Positions 25,803-34,430 of a stretch of DNA of 55,459 nucleotides are shown in pieces. The notes under the pieces are model-generated. The model was not told the DNA's origin. It searched no databases and worked only from the letters and a program-made list of their open reading frames with translations. Within the stretch, counting starts at the first letter, position 1, and every line of letters begins with the position of its first letter. Source of the DNA: Bacteriovoracaceae bacterium (GTDB lineage: Bacteria > Bdellovibrionota > Bacteriovoracia > Bacteriovoracales > Bacteriovoracaceae); NCBI GenBank assembly GCA_947448205.1, contig CANFNL010000002.1, positions 1 through 55,459 on the forward strand. Reading direction: 5' to 3'. A program made the position numbers and the translations under genes.

Positions 25803-26534
25803 ATGCAAAGTTTAAAGTTCATTTTTTTTTCTCTATTATTTTCTCTGTGTTTGTCGAGTTTAGTCCATGCAAAAACTTTCTCTAGTCAATTTTCAGAATT
25901 TGAACTTCCAACTGGTTGGGATTGCGCTCTTGAAGGTGCAGAGTGGGTTTGTCAAAGTGATGATAAAGATCGCAAGAAAGAAGCAATTATAATTTTAGCG
26001 GCAAAGTATAGAGGCGAGCAAGACTCCCTTGATCAATACCAAGCCTATTTAAAGCAACCAAAAAGTTTTAGCCTTCCAGGTGGAAAAACTCAAATTTCAG
26101 AAGCTAAAGCTGTAAGTGTTAGAACAATTAATAATCAACGTTGGGTTGATGCTCTTCATTTAGCCTCGGAAGTTCCAGGTTTTTACACACGCTACTTAGC
26201 AACTGTAAAAGATAATCTTGGAATTGCCGTTACTTTTTCTGTTGCTAAAGATCACTACGATGCCTACCAAGATATATTTGAAAAGGTTATTGCAACTCTA
26301 AAAGTTTTTGACCAAAAAGCTAGTGAGAATGGAAAATGGGTATCTAAAAAGGGTGGGGAAGAAACTCTCGATAGTACAGTTCAGATAAATGACAATACTG
26401 TCAATCAAGATATTTCTAAGCAGAAAAAAGATAAAGGCGGAGCTGATGCAGCTGGAAATGAGTCTATTCTGCTTTTAGTCGCTCTTCTTGCTGTCGCATT
26501 TATTATTTTTAAGTTAAAGAAAAAAAAGAAATAG
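25803..26534 (+). CDS. exported protein with C-terminal membrane anchor
   Basis: A 243-residue protein with a signal peptide (MQSLKFIFFSLLFSLCLSSL, cleavage after VHA). Residues about 30-185 form a globular domain with two Cys (WDCALEGAEWVCQ) that could form a disulphide. A charged, flexible linker and a C-terminal hydrophobic helix (ILLLVALLAVAFIIF) end in a run of six Lys around the stop, so the domain is held on the outer face of the inner membrane. The function is not recognised. Ribosome binding site GAGAG. It is convergent with the next gene. Confidence 0.62.
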   Translation: MQSLKFIFFSLLFSLCLSSLVHAKTFSSQFSEFELPTGWDCALEGAEWVCQSDDKDRKKEAIIILAAKYRGEQDSLDQYQAYLKQPKSFSLPGGKTQISEAKAVSVRTINNQRWVDALHLASEVPGFYTRYLATVKDNLGIAVTFSVAKDHYDAYQDIFEKVIATLKVFDQKASENGKWVSKKGGEETLDSTVQINDNTVNQDISKQKKDKGGADAAGNESILLLVALLAVAFIIFKLKKKKK

Positions 26535-26553
26535 TCTGAAATAAATTTTTCTT

Positions 26554-26883
26554 TTAAAGAATATTTAATTTTTTACGGTTTGATTCAGCATATCTTTCTT
26601 CTTGCTTACCTTGAACTTCTTCAGCCGAATCTACATTTTTCCAGCTAGTTTCTTCTGGTGAATTATAGACTACTTCTTTGTGATAAAATAGTTGATCTGG
26701 TAGATAAGGTGAGTTTGTAGCGTTTGTTATTGGAGTTTCACTTCTTGCTTTTTCATCATTAGCAATGCTTGCTTCATTCTTTATGGCCTGAAGTTCCCGA
26801 ACAACCTCAGATGAACTTGCAGTATTCTTAGCTTGATAGAAATTTCTTAAAAAATTTATTCGGGTTATGCCATCTGAACTCAT
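26554..26883 (-). CDS. hypothetical protein
   Basis: A 109-residue hydrophilic protein with no signal peptide, probably largely disordered (rich in Glu, Ser, Asn). Not recognised. An AAGG sits 4 bases before the ATG. It is downstream of the MenE-MenH gene on the opposite side of a 25-base gap from its stop, on the same strand, so it could be the last gene of that transcript. Confidence 0.5.
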   Translation of the reverse strand: MSSDGITRINFLRNFYQAKNTASSSEVVRELQAIKNEASIANDEKARSETPITNATNSPYLPDQLFYHKEVVYNSPEETSWKNVDSAEEVQGKQEERYAESNRKKLNIL

Positions 26884-26908
26884 ATGGCCTTATCGGCAAA
26901 TATGAAAT

Positions 26909-29005
26909 TTACTTGAGTAAAATGCTCATTGTTTCTGCAATTTCAGTGGGATGCGTTTTGTGAGGATTATGGGAAGCCTTTTTAATTTCAAAAATTTCAA
27001 TATGCGCTTTTGATATTGAGTTCAAATTCTCTCGGGCCAGTTTTTTATATTTAAGATCTTCTTCTCCATAAAAATAATGAATGGGAAAATGGAGTGCTCG
27101 AAGTTTATCTCTGTTTTCAGTTAACAGTGGAAGGCAGGCTTGGGAGAGAAAATTTTGTGAATCTCGCCATTCAACTAATTGATGTTGGGATTTTTTTAGG
27201 CAATGTTCTTCAAATTCATGACTACTTCTATAACGATCAAAAATTGAATTTTTATACCAATTATGTATAAAATTTAAGATGGTATCTTGATTATATCCAT
27301 CAAAAATTTTTAAATCATTTATTATTCTGTTTTCTTTTTCTTCACTACTATTTAAGCCTAGTCCAGCAGATTCAAGGGTGAGACTTTGCACTGAAAAAAG
27401 ATAGTTAAGAGCAAGGTGTAACGCCACTCGCCCCCCCATTGAATAGCCATAGAGATGAGGGGATTTATCAAAAAGAGAAATAAACTCAGAGAGTTTTTTA
27501 AATAAATCTGGTGTCGATGAAAAATTTTTAATTCGTGTCTCACCATGACCTGGAAGATCTAGAAAAAGAAGTGAGTAGCGGTTCTTTATTTTTTCAGTAA
27601 TCTCTTCAAGATCTCCTTTGTTTCCTAAAAAGCCATGAAATAAAACAAGTGTAGGAGCATTTTTGATTTGATAGTAATTGTATGAAAAGATTGATTTCAA
27701 ATAGTATTCTTTTGCTTGAATTTTCAATTCACTTCTTTTAATTTTTACTCCAAATGTCTGCATAAAAGTTGTTTCAAAAAAGTATTTAGGTACGTGATGA
27801 GGATGTAGCTTCTCTTTTAAAAAAGCTTTTAGATCATCAGTTGATAGGCTTTCATTGTTATTTATTTCAAAAAATAGACAGCCGGCTTCTCCCCAAAATT
27901 CATCTTCCAAAGAAGTTAGGTATGCCTCTTTTATTTTTGGATGTAATTTTACAGTCTCTTCAATTGAGAGTGGATTTATATTTTCTCCGCCACTTATAAA
28001 AATTAAATCAGCTCGATGATCAAATTGTAATAATCCCTCTTGATTGATAAATCCCTTATCTGAAGTTTTAAACCAGCCATCGATTAAGTTCTGACTATGG
28101 GGAGAAAATATTTTATTTTGAAAATATCCTAAACTTAATACTTCACCTTTTGTGAGAATAAATCCATCACGATCTATCTTAATTTGGCGATAAGGTAGAG
28201 CAGTTCCATTAATCATGACAAGCGATGTTGTCTCAGTCATGCCATAAGTTTCAAAAAGGGAAATATTATTAATTTTTGCTACCTCTGCTAAATCAGCTGG
28301 TAAGCAAGCTCCACCTATTAAAGTAGCTTTACTCTTTTTTAAATGCTGAATTTTGTCTGCCTCTCTAAGCCATCGCCTTAATTGCGATGGGACTAATGAA
28401 ATAAAATCAATTTGATCTGCTAAGGAAGTTGTTATTCTACCACCAGTTAAAAAGGCCCTCCACATAATCATTAATCCCCCGATATGATGATGTGGAAGAT
28501 TCATATAGGAGCAATCAAAAGAAGTTTGCTTAAAAAAATCGGAAAAGCCTTTGGCAGAATAAAAAATATTTGAAAAGGACAAGGCCACTCCTTTTGGATA
28601 TGAACTCGATCCTGATGTAAATAAAATCGTAGAACATTCACTAGAATTAACAAGTGGAAAAACTGATAATGGATCATTACTATGTTTGAAGTGTTGATCA
28701 TCAATAACGTAATTATATGCTACTTGGTTTTTTAAAATTTCAAGCGCACTTAATGTTTCTTTTGATGAAATGATCACGGCTATTTTATTATTCAATAAGC
28801 ACGCTAAGTGTGCTACGAAGTTTAGGTATGGGGATTCAAACTTAAGAGCAATAAGTTTTTCCTCATTATAATGACACTCGAGAAGTTTAGAAAAAAAATG
28901 AACGTCAATTGATAAGTCGTGATAAGATTTATCATCAAAAAATCGGGCTGAATTAAAATGATTAAAGTGGGATTTTAGATCGAGAAGTGTATTTGATTCT
29001 TTCAT
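26909..29005 (-). CDS. MenE-MenH fusion: O-succinylbenzoate-CoA ligase plus SHCHC synthase
   Basis: A bifunctional menaquinone-biosynthesis protein of 698 residues. Residues 1-~425 are a compact acyl-CoA ligase with the MenE style: P-loop ILFTSGSSSYPKGVAL, ISLVPSQLRRWL, ETYGMTETTSLV, GWFKTSDKG, ISGGENINP and a C-terminal GVKIKRSELK with the catalytic Lys. Residues ~440-698 are an alpha/beta hydrolase matching MenH: LFHGFLGNKGD, LDLPGHGET, YGYSMGGRVAL (nucleophile Ser), YFYGEEDLKYKKLA (Asp) and ASHNPH (His). MenH and MenE act two steps apart, with MenC between, so the fusion is unusual. ATG at 29005 is preferred over TTG at 29017. It lies 15 bases after dinB. Confidence 0.88.
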   Translation of the reverse strand: MKESNTLLDLKSHFNHFNSARFFDDKSYHDLSIDVHFFSKLLECHYNEEKLIALKFESPYLNFVAHLACLLNNKIAVIISSKETLSALEILKNQVAYNYVIDDQHFKHSNDPLSVFPLVNSSECSTILFTSGSSSYPKGVALSFSNIFYSAKGFSDFFKQTSFDCSYMNLPHHHIGGLMIMWRAFLTGGRITTSLADQIDFISLVPSQLRRWLREADKIQHLKKSKATLIGGACLPADLAEVAKINNISLFETYGMTETTSLVMINGTALPYRQIKIDRDGFILTKGEVLSLGYFQNKIFSPHSQNLIDGWFKTSDKGFINQEGLLQFDHRADLIFISGGENINPLSIEETVKLHPKIKEAYLTSLEDEFWGEAGCLFFEINNNESLSTDDLKAFLKEKLHPHHVPKYFFETTFMQTFGVKIKRSELKIQAKEYYLKSIFSYNYYQIKNAPTLVLFHGFLGNKGDLEEITEKIKNRYSLLFLDLPGHGETRIKNFSSTPDLFKKLSEFISLFDKSPHLYGYSMGGRVALHLALNYLFSVQSLTLESAGLGLNSSEEKENRIINDLKIFDGYNQDTILNFIHNWYKNSIFDRYRSSHEFEEHCLKKSQHQLVEWRDSQNFLSQACLPLLTENRDKLRALHFPIHYFYGEEDLKYKKLARENLNSISKAHIEIFEIKKASHNPHKTHPTEIAETMSILLK

Positions 29006-29020
29006 AAAAGCATCCAAGCA

Positions 29021-30115
29021 TCAGGCACAAAAAGGAAGCAGGCTTAATTGAATTGGGCAATCGTCTTCGCTATTTTTAAATCTTACTCCAAGTCCAATTA
29101 AGCGTACAGCGTTTCCTTTTTTTTGTAAGCAGTGTGATAAAAGGCGATGAAATTTTTCGGAATTAATGCTCAATTCCCATGCACTCGTTAAATCTGACCC
29201 CAAAGTCTCTTCGCATGAAGTTTTAGTGAAATCATTGAATTTTACTTTGATGAAAATTTTTTTTATTGTTTTCAATCCCTCATCGTCAAAATGGGACTGG
29301 AGTCTTGAAGTCAATTCCTGATAAAGCTCTTGTAATTCTAATTGTAATATATTTTCTTCACAGATATCTTTGGTAAAGGTCGTTTCAACACTTAGAGATT
29401 TTCTCTCCCAAAAACCCTGGACTTCTCTTTCATCAATTCCCATTGAGAAAAGTCTAAGATCATTTCCAAATTTACCAAAAAAATTATTAAGAATTTCTTG
29501 TGGAATTTTTCTTAAGTCATCACAGGTTAGAATTTTTAAAGACTGAAGGATTTCATTGCCCTTAGGACCAATTCCTGGAATCATTTTAACAGGGAGAACT
29601 TTTATAAAGTTATCTACATTGGCCGGAGTAATGACAAAGAGACCGTTTGGTTTTTTCCAATCGCTAGCAATTTTAGCTAAAAATTTGTTTGGCGCCACTC
29701 CCACTGAAGCAGTTAAGCCTGTTCTTTCAAAAATCTCCTGCTTAATCTCAAAGGCCATGGCAGTAGCATTATAAGTATCGCTTACGTCTAAATAAGCTTC
29801 ATCCATTGAGACAGACTCTACAAGATTTGAGTAGCGTGCAAAAATTGAATTGATTATTTCAGAGGCTTCTGAGTATTTTCTAAAATTAGGATAAATGACT
29901 ATCAGATTTGGACAAAGTTTAAGGGCGTAATCTGTAGGCATGGCCGATTTTACACCAAATTTTCGTGCAATATAATTACTGGTACAAAGGACTCCTCTTG
30001 TTCCAGGAAGCCCACCCACGGCCAATGGAACATTTTTTAGTGATGGGTTGTCCCTCATTTCAACTTGTGCAAAAAAACAATCCATATCAACATGAATAAT
30101 TTTTTTCATTTTCAT
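29021..30115 (-). CDS. dinB: DNA polymerase IV
   Basis: Error-prone Y-family polymerase for translesion synthesis. The 364 residues contain the catalytic IHVDMDCFFAQVE, the SVSMDEAYLDVS acidic pair, KFLAKIASDWKKPNG, the HhH region PVKMIPGIGPKG, and a C-terminal clamp-binding motif QLSLLPF. It starts 5 bases after the lexA stop and is presumably repressed with it; a MenE-MenH gene follows in the same direction. Confidence 0.96.
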   Translation of the reverse strand: MKMKKIIHVDMDCFFAQVEMRDNPSLKNVPLAVGGLPGTRGVLCTSNYIARKFGVKSAMPTDYALKLCPNLIVIYPNFRKYSEASEIINSIFARYSNLVESVSMDEAYLDVSDTYNATAMAFEIKQEIFERTGLTASVGVAPNKFLAKIASDWKKPNGLFVITPANVDNFIKVLPVKMIPGIGPKGNEILQSLKILTCDDLRKIPQEILNNFFGKFGNDLRLFSMGIDEREVQGFWERKSLSVETTFTKDICEENILQLELQELYQELTSRLQSHFDDEGLKTIKKIFIKVKFNDFTKTSCEETLGSDLTSAWELSINSEKFHRLLSHCLQKKGNAVRLIGLGVRFKNSEDDCPIQLSLLPFCA

Positions 30116-30120
30116 GCTGA

Positions 30121-30747
30121 TTAACTGTACGAGCGTAATAGTCCAACGAGTGTGCCAACAATTTTAAAATCTGAAATACCCTCATCAATAACAATGGGAG
30201 AGTAGTTTTTATTTGAGGGTAGAAGTTCGAGTCTTTTTTTATTTTGCAAAGAAAGGGTTTTAACTGTTGCTTCACCTTCTATGACCGCTACAACAATTTG
30301 ACCATTCCTGGCCTCTTTAGTTGATCTACAGACAATGACATCACCTTCTAGGATTCCAGCTTCAATCATCGAGTCACCTTTTACGGTGAGAGCAAAATAG
30401 CGAAAACCACCTTTTAGAAAATGTCGTGGTACAGCTATAGTTGTTGTAGGATTTTCGATGGCCTCAATTGGATTTCCGGCCGCCACCAATCCCAAAAGTG
30501 GAATTTGATCTGAATCTTCAACTTCGTGAGCTTTTTGTTGGGTTTTTATTTCTACGCCTCGGCGCTGGTTCCAGTGACTCTCTAACAAACCTTCTTTATT
30601 TAAATATTGTAGGTATTTTTGAACTGAACCAAGTGACTTTAATCCGAAATGCTCTTTGATTTCATTCTGAGTCGGGGGGTGACCGTGGTGATCATGATAA
30701 GCCAATAAATAATCGTAAACTTCTTTTTGTTTTTTTGTAAGTGCCAT
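30121..30747 (-). CDS. lexA: SOS repressor LexA
   Basis: A 208-residue repressor with self-cleaving protease domain. The N-terminal winged helix includes LTKKQKEVYDYLL, GHPPTQNEIKEHFG and LKSLGSVQKYLQYL. The cleavage site is the Ala90-Gly91 bond in LVAAGNP, and the catalytic dyad is Ser126 (GDSMIEAG) and Lys163 (EATVKTL). All expected residues are present. The gene heads a lexA-dinB unit. No Shine-Dalgarno is visible upstream of the ATG, and the predicted transcription start falls on or near the ATG itself, suggesting a leaderless message. A candidate operator lies in the promoter spacer. Confidence 0.97.
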   Translation of the reverse strand: MALTKKQKEVYDYLLAYHDHHGHPPTQNEIKEHFGLKSLGSVQKYLQYLNKEGLLESHWNQRRGVEIKTQQKAHEVEDSDQIPLLGLVAAGNPIEAIENPTTTIAVPRHFLKGGFRYFALTVKGDSMIEAGILEGDVIVCRSTKEARNGQIVVAVIEGEATVKTLSLQNKKRLELLPSNKNYSPIVIDEGISDFKIVGTLVGLLRSYS

Positions 30748-30753
30748 ATAATA

Positions 30754-30782
30754 AGGTTAAGCGTAGTATTTGCGTAAGTCAA
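30754..30782 (-). promoter_or_regulatory. lexA promoter with direct-repeat operator candidate
   Basis: On the minus strand: TTGACT, a 17-base spacer, then TAACCT. The spacer contains a direct repeat, TACGC-N6-TACGC (GCGTA at 30761-30765 and 30772-30776 on the plus strand). Repressor binding there would block polymerase. The repeat is direct, not palindromic like the Escherichia coli box or the TTAC-N3-GTAA site I recall from memory for Bdellovibrio. Confidence 0.55.
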
Positions 30783-30795
30783 CAGGAAGTGTGAA

Positions 30796-31650
30796 TTATT
30801 TTTTAATGAGGGCGCTAGCGAAATGTTTCGAATTGTGAGCGAGCTGTTTCATGTAGGGTTCTATGTCGCTTTGAAGCTCACTGGGAAGTTCGTTATATTC
30901 GATTATATGTTCGACCGGGACGTAGCGAAATGTAAAATTTATTCTTCTTGTCTCAAAGTCAGTGAGATTTAAATCAAAGACTGTTTTATTTTTATTTTCT
31001 ACCCGTTGAACCCTATGAAAGGCTCGCTCTTTAAAGAGCTCTCCTCCAAATATTTGTAGTGAAGAATCATCAAGCCATTGCTCAAAGAGGACGTTGTTTG
31101 TTAGTGATTTTTTTCCCATCACAAATTGAAAAAAAGCCCTCTCGCCAAGTGAGAGAGAGGCAACTGGGCCTAATTCAAAATCTTTGTGATCTCCCACTCT
31201 TGCCGTGTCTTCTTTTTTTTTCGTAATTGGATCAATAGAAGTCCCATAAAAATTTATCAAGCAAGTATTAAGCGTCCAGGATTTTGGAATATCTTTTGGT
31301 TTAAATTGTGTTTTTGTCAGACCTTCGATCAGCTTTAAGAGCCGCTTCAAAACTGGTGGATAGTCTTCAGCTTTTATGCAGCGATTATGAATGCCTTTTG
31401 GAGGATGATAATAATTGAGACAGGCAAATTGCCAATTTCCAAGCCAGTACACTGGTCTTAAAAGCTTTCTTTGCACGTCTTCAGGAGGGGGAGGATTGTG
31501 TTCAGAATAGCGCCATTCCCATATTGGATGAAGTGTCTTAAGCCAAGATAAAATTTCTTCTCTATCTGCTTTTTTGACAAAAGTAGGATGATAGAAAAGT
31601 CCCTCTCTTCTTATGATTTCCTTCTTAGTTTTTTTTGGTTTAATCGTCAT
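30796..31650 (-). CDS. AlkB-like 2-oxoglutarate/Fe(II) dioxygenase
   Basis: Probable oxidative demethylase for alkylated nucleic acid, 284 residues. The double-stranded beta-helix motifs are present: LINFYG, the iron ligands His155 and Asp157 in GDHKDFE, SLSLGERAFFQF, FGGELF, the third ligand His212 in AFHRVQRV, and RRINFTFRYV with the 2-oxoglutarate-binding Arg. Homology to AlkB is clear from the order and spacing, although the substrate (DNA, RNA or protein) is open. It lies upstream of lexA on the same strand, 48 bases away, so it sits within a DNA-repair neighbourhood but has no own LexA-type repeat that I could see. Confidence 0.82.
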   Translation of the reverse strand: MTIKPKKTKKEIIRREGLFYHPTFVKKADREEILSWLKTLHPIWEWRYSEHNPPPPEDVQRKLLRPVYWLGNWQFACLNYYHPPKGIHNRCIKAEDYPPVLKRLLKLIEGLTKTQFKPKDIPKSWTLNTCLINFYGTSIDPITKKKEDTARVGDHKDFELGPVASLSLGERAFFQFVMGKKSLTNNVLFEQWLDDSSLQIFGGELFKERAFHRVQRVENKNKTVFDLNLTDFETRRINFTFRYVPVEHIIEYNELPSELQSDIEPYMKQLAHNSKHFASALIKK

Positions 31651-31777
31651 GCAGTTAATTTAAAGGCTTTCAAATTTAATGGAAATTAGCATGTAATTAT
31701 TACCGCTATTGTTACAGTTTTCTTAAAGCAATGATACAAGCTTCTTGAAAACACCGACTCCATAGGAGAATTTTATT

Positions 31778-32722
31778 ATGAAGATTCAAAATGTCGCGAA
31801 ATTTACTCTCAGTACTCTTTTGGCACTTCAGCTTCTTAATGCCCAGGCCGCAACTACAAAGGCATTAGATAAACCAAGTAAAAAATTTATAACGGTTTTG
31901 AAAACTAAGAATAGAGAGGATCTTAAAGATCCGTATTTTCAATTAAAAGCAGTCAGGGTGAGACAATTAACTGATGAAGAAGCGCTAGAGTTTGATGACA
32001 CTGATGATTCAATAAATATTGAAAATAAGAGTTTTGTTGGTCCAAATATCCCCAACATCCCCAAAATCCCCAACATACCACCAGTTCCACCTGCGGTAAC
32101 TCCTGCTGCTCCAACTACTCCAGCTCCAACTACTCCAGCTAGTTCGAGTACAACTTCTACAAATACAACAGCGACCCCCGGGACAGATCCGGTGTCAACG
32201 GGCATTTTTGATTCAGTCATTATGGTTGTAGATAAATTAATTGCAGTTGGACAAAAAATTCTTCCAGCAATCAAAGAGGGAAGAGCTGTTGTAACAAATA
32301 ATTCTATGGCAGCTGTATCAGTTCTGCCTAGATCAGTTGCTCAAGATCCAGTTCTTCATGATATGGGGGGATGGTCTATTCCAGTTACAAAGCATTATAA
32401 GATTTCTTATGAGAATGGTCTTGGATCAGAAGTTATCTCTTTTGTTTACAGCGTCTCTTTTCAATATGGAGGATCTGTCGATGGAAAGGGGAAGTATTTG
32501 GCCGGCATTAGAGCATCGGCGAGAAATATCACAATTTCTTGGGGGTTTGATCTAGATGCTTCATCTCAATTAATTCAGATTTCAAACGTTGGAACTCAAA
32601 AAGACGTTATTGCAGGAGCAACTCTTGAGATGACCTACACTGTGAAGAATTGGACAAAAACAATTACTAATTCGGTTTCTTTCCATGTCACGGGTGATGG
32701 AAGATTATTTAAACTAGATTAG
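31778..32722 (+). CDS. secreted protein with Pro/Thr-rich linker
   Basis: A 314-residue exported protein with a signal peptide (MKIQNVAKFTLSTLLALQLL, cleavage after NAQA). A charged N-terminal part (about 25-88) is followed by a low-complexity linker of NIP/KIP repeats and Pro-Thr-Ala-Ser (about 89-140), then a C-terminal beta-rich domain (about 145-314, with EVISFVYSVSFQYGGSVDGKG and ARNITISWGF). Function not recognised; the layout suggests a surface or periplasmic binding protein. The ribosome binding site is AGGAG, 8 bases before ATG. A good terminator follows at 32816. Confidence 0.68.
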   Translation: MKIQNVAKFTLSTLLALQLLNAQAATTKALDKPSKKFITVLKTKNREDLKDPYFQLKAVRVRQLTDEEALEFDDTDDSINIENKSFVGPNIPNIPKIPNIPPVPPAVTPAAPTTPAPTTPASSSTTSTNTTATPGTDPVSTGIFDSVIMVVDKLIAVGQKILPAIKEGRAVVTNNSMAAVSVLPRSVAQDPVLHDMGGWSIPVTKHYKISYENGLGSEVISFVYSVSFQYGGSVDGKGKYLAGIRASARNITISWGFDLDASSQLIQISNVGTQKDVIAGATLEMTYTVKNWTKTITNSVSFHVTGDGRLFKLD

Positions 32723-32815
32723 ATTTTACATTATACTTTTATAAAAAGCCCAATTTTTATCTGTACCCCCAAAAAGTGGTCAGGTTAATTAAGGCCAAGC
32801 AAGTTAAGATTCAAG

Positions 32816-32848
32816 ATGCCTCCGATATAAGCTCGGGGGCATTTTTTT
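32816..32848 (+). terminator. intrinsic terminator after the secreted protein gene
   Basis: ATGCCTCCGA pairs with TCGGGGGCAT (one T-G pair) around a 7-base loop, followed by seven T. It terminates plus-strand transcription from the gene ending at 32722. Confidence 0.88.
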
Positions 32849-32900
32849 GAGATCCCACGTTGAGCGAAATATTTTTTTCTTATTCATTTGATTTAATTTT

Positions 32901-32999
32901 TCAGCGTTTTAGTTTAGATCGAAAATAATTTTTTTCAAAAAAATTAGCATCAAAACCATGAGAAATGAAAATCTCATCAGCACTGATAGGACCTTTATT
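32901..32999 (-). other. in-frame open stretch after the amidase stop codon
   Basis: The amidase TAA at 33000-33002 is followed in the same frame by 32 sense codons and then TGA. The predicted residues look protein-like (GPISADEIF, HGFDANFF, basic end SKLKR). In DNA this AT-rich a stop-free run of that length is not common. It may be the original C-terminus cut off by a nonsense change, a readthrough product, or chance. Confidence 0.4.
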
Positions 33000-34388
33000 T
33001 TATTTATAATTTTCAATAAAATCCAATACACCATCTTTTATTGAATTAACTACCAATGCTAAGCGATTTGAAAAAAAATATTTATTACCATTAATCGTCA
33101 TTGATTGATCATTTTGTAAAAGCGAATAAAATTCTGTGTAATTATTATAATACAGACATTCTAGATAGCTTACCGGATGTGGTTTTAGTTTTCTTAACAG
33201 TAAAAGATTTCTTGCTTGAACTCCTGGTGAAATATTTTGAGAATTTCCAGATCTACTCTTCTCAAGGGGAAGCCCTAACTGGATGTGAAGTTGATTAACG
33301 ACAGATTGACTTAGCTCTACCGAATCATTCCAAGATTGGGAATCTAGTAAGTGTACTCCAAATTGTTTCCGATCATCTCTGCTGGCGAATTCATTTTTAC
33401 TGAAGCCTCCAATGACAAATGCTTTAGTTTTATTAATGTTTTTGAGGTTTATTCCATTTGGATAATCCATTGAGGTCTCAGTGTCTAAATGGATTATGAG
33501 CGTAATATCTGGAGAGAATTTATTTATGGCCATGACCCTTGCCTTCAGGTCTTCATCTAACATGAAGTATTGCCAACGCATTTGCTCAGAAAATATTCTT
33601 TGATATTTTTCATGAGAGGTAAAGGCATTATAGAGATCCCAATCATTTTTAAAATTTGATGAGATTAACAATTGGAACCATTTTTCTAGACTGGATTCTC
33701 GAAAAAAATTAAGTGCATTAGTTTTGATTTCAAAATTTTTATATGCAACATCTGTTACAGGTAAAAAATCTCTTCGTGTTATGAAAGTTTCAGCGCCTAG
33801 TTTTCTAAATTCTTCTTCAAGCTTTAGTGCAATCTGCAACGTTAAAATCCCTTCACTTAATTGATTGCCATAATTGTCTCTGACGAAATTACCAGATTCT
33901 TCATCCCAAAAGTTTCCACCCATGTGGCCGGGGTCGAGTGCAATTTTTAGTCCGCTTAGTTGTTTATTTAATAAGTTATGTTTTGCTTTTAATAATCTAT
34001 CCCGAAAAGAATTTTTTATTAAAGTTGTATTGCTTTGATCAATGAGTCGAACATAATAGTCTAGCACTTGCTTTGATCCTTTATCTTGATAAGCGTTTAA
34101 TAGTTGGTCGTGACCATTAGTGAAGCTAAAAAAATAACTAAATGTATTGTCTAAATCAAAATAAATAAGTCTTGATGTTATTTGCTTTTTTGAAGCAATA
34201 CCCTGAAATTCAGAAAAAAAAGCTTGTGAATCAATTTCTTGTGGAACATCGAAGTGGGTTAGAATATTTTGCTGCAACTTGAATACTTCTTCAGGAGTAA
34301 TTGCTCCGCTTTTTTTTGTAAAAAAAATTACAAAAATTAAAAAAATAAGACAGAGATACTGGCGAGTTTGGATGATTTTTTGAAGCAT
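33000..34388 (-). CDS. N-acetylmuramoyl-L-alanine amidase (Amidase_3)
   Basis: A zinc amidase that cleaves the peptide stem from peptidoglycan, 462 residues. A hydrophobic N-terminus (about 10-25) directs export. After ~145 residues of unknown helical domain comes the catalytic domain: LDPGHMGGNF with zinc ligand His155, SEGILTLQIA with Glu179, VTDVAYK following the TRRDFLP strand, ITLIIHLDTE with the third ligand His, and YLECLYYNN where the catalytic Glu is expected. The catalytic domain carries a long insertion (about 205-310) compared with AmiC-type enzymes. It may act in remodelling own or prey wall. An in-frame stretch of 32 codons follows the stop. Confidence 0.82.
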   Translation of the reverse strand: MLQKIIQTRQYLCLIFLIFVIFFTKKSGAITPEEVFKLQQNILTHFDVPQEIDSQAFFSEFQGIASKKQITSRLIYFDLDNTFSYFFSFTNGHDQLLNAYQDKGSKQVLDYYVRLIDQSNTTLIKNSFRDRLLKAKHNLLNKQLSGLKIALDPGHMGGNFWDEESGNFVRDNYGNQLSEGILTLQIALKLEEEFRKLGAETFITRRDFLPVTDVAYKNFEIKTNALNFFRESSLEKWFQLLISSNFKNDWDLYNAFTSHEKYQRIFSEQMRWQYFMLDEDLKARVMAINKFSPDITLIIHLDTETSMDYPNGINLKNINKTKAFVIGGFSKNEFASRDDRKQFGVHLLDSQSWNDSVELSQSVVNQLHIQLGLPLEKSRSGNSQNISPGVQARNLLLLRKLKPHPVSYLECLYYNNYTEFYSLLQNDQSMTINGNKYFFSNRLALVVNSIKDGVLDFIENYK

Positions 34389-34430
34389 ATATATTGCTTC
34401 CTCTGTTTTTTTAAAGATTCATTTTACCCG

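Noticed and set aside
31939-32274. Antisense open frame across the Pro/Thr-rich linker gene
   Set aside because: It is the reverse of a low-complexity repeat region in a gene with a clear signal peptide and ribosome binding site.
32767-32800. A short C-rich, AAAAAGTGG-containing stretch resembling insertion-sequence ends
   Set aside because: No partner inverted repeat, transposase remnant or target duplication could be found in the window, so an IS remnant is not supported.
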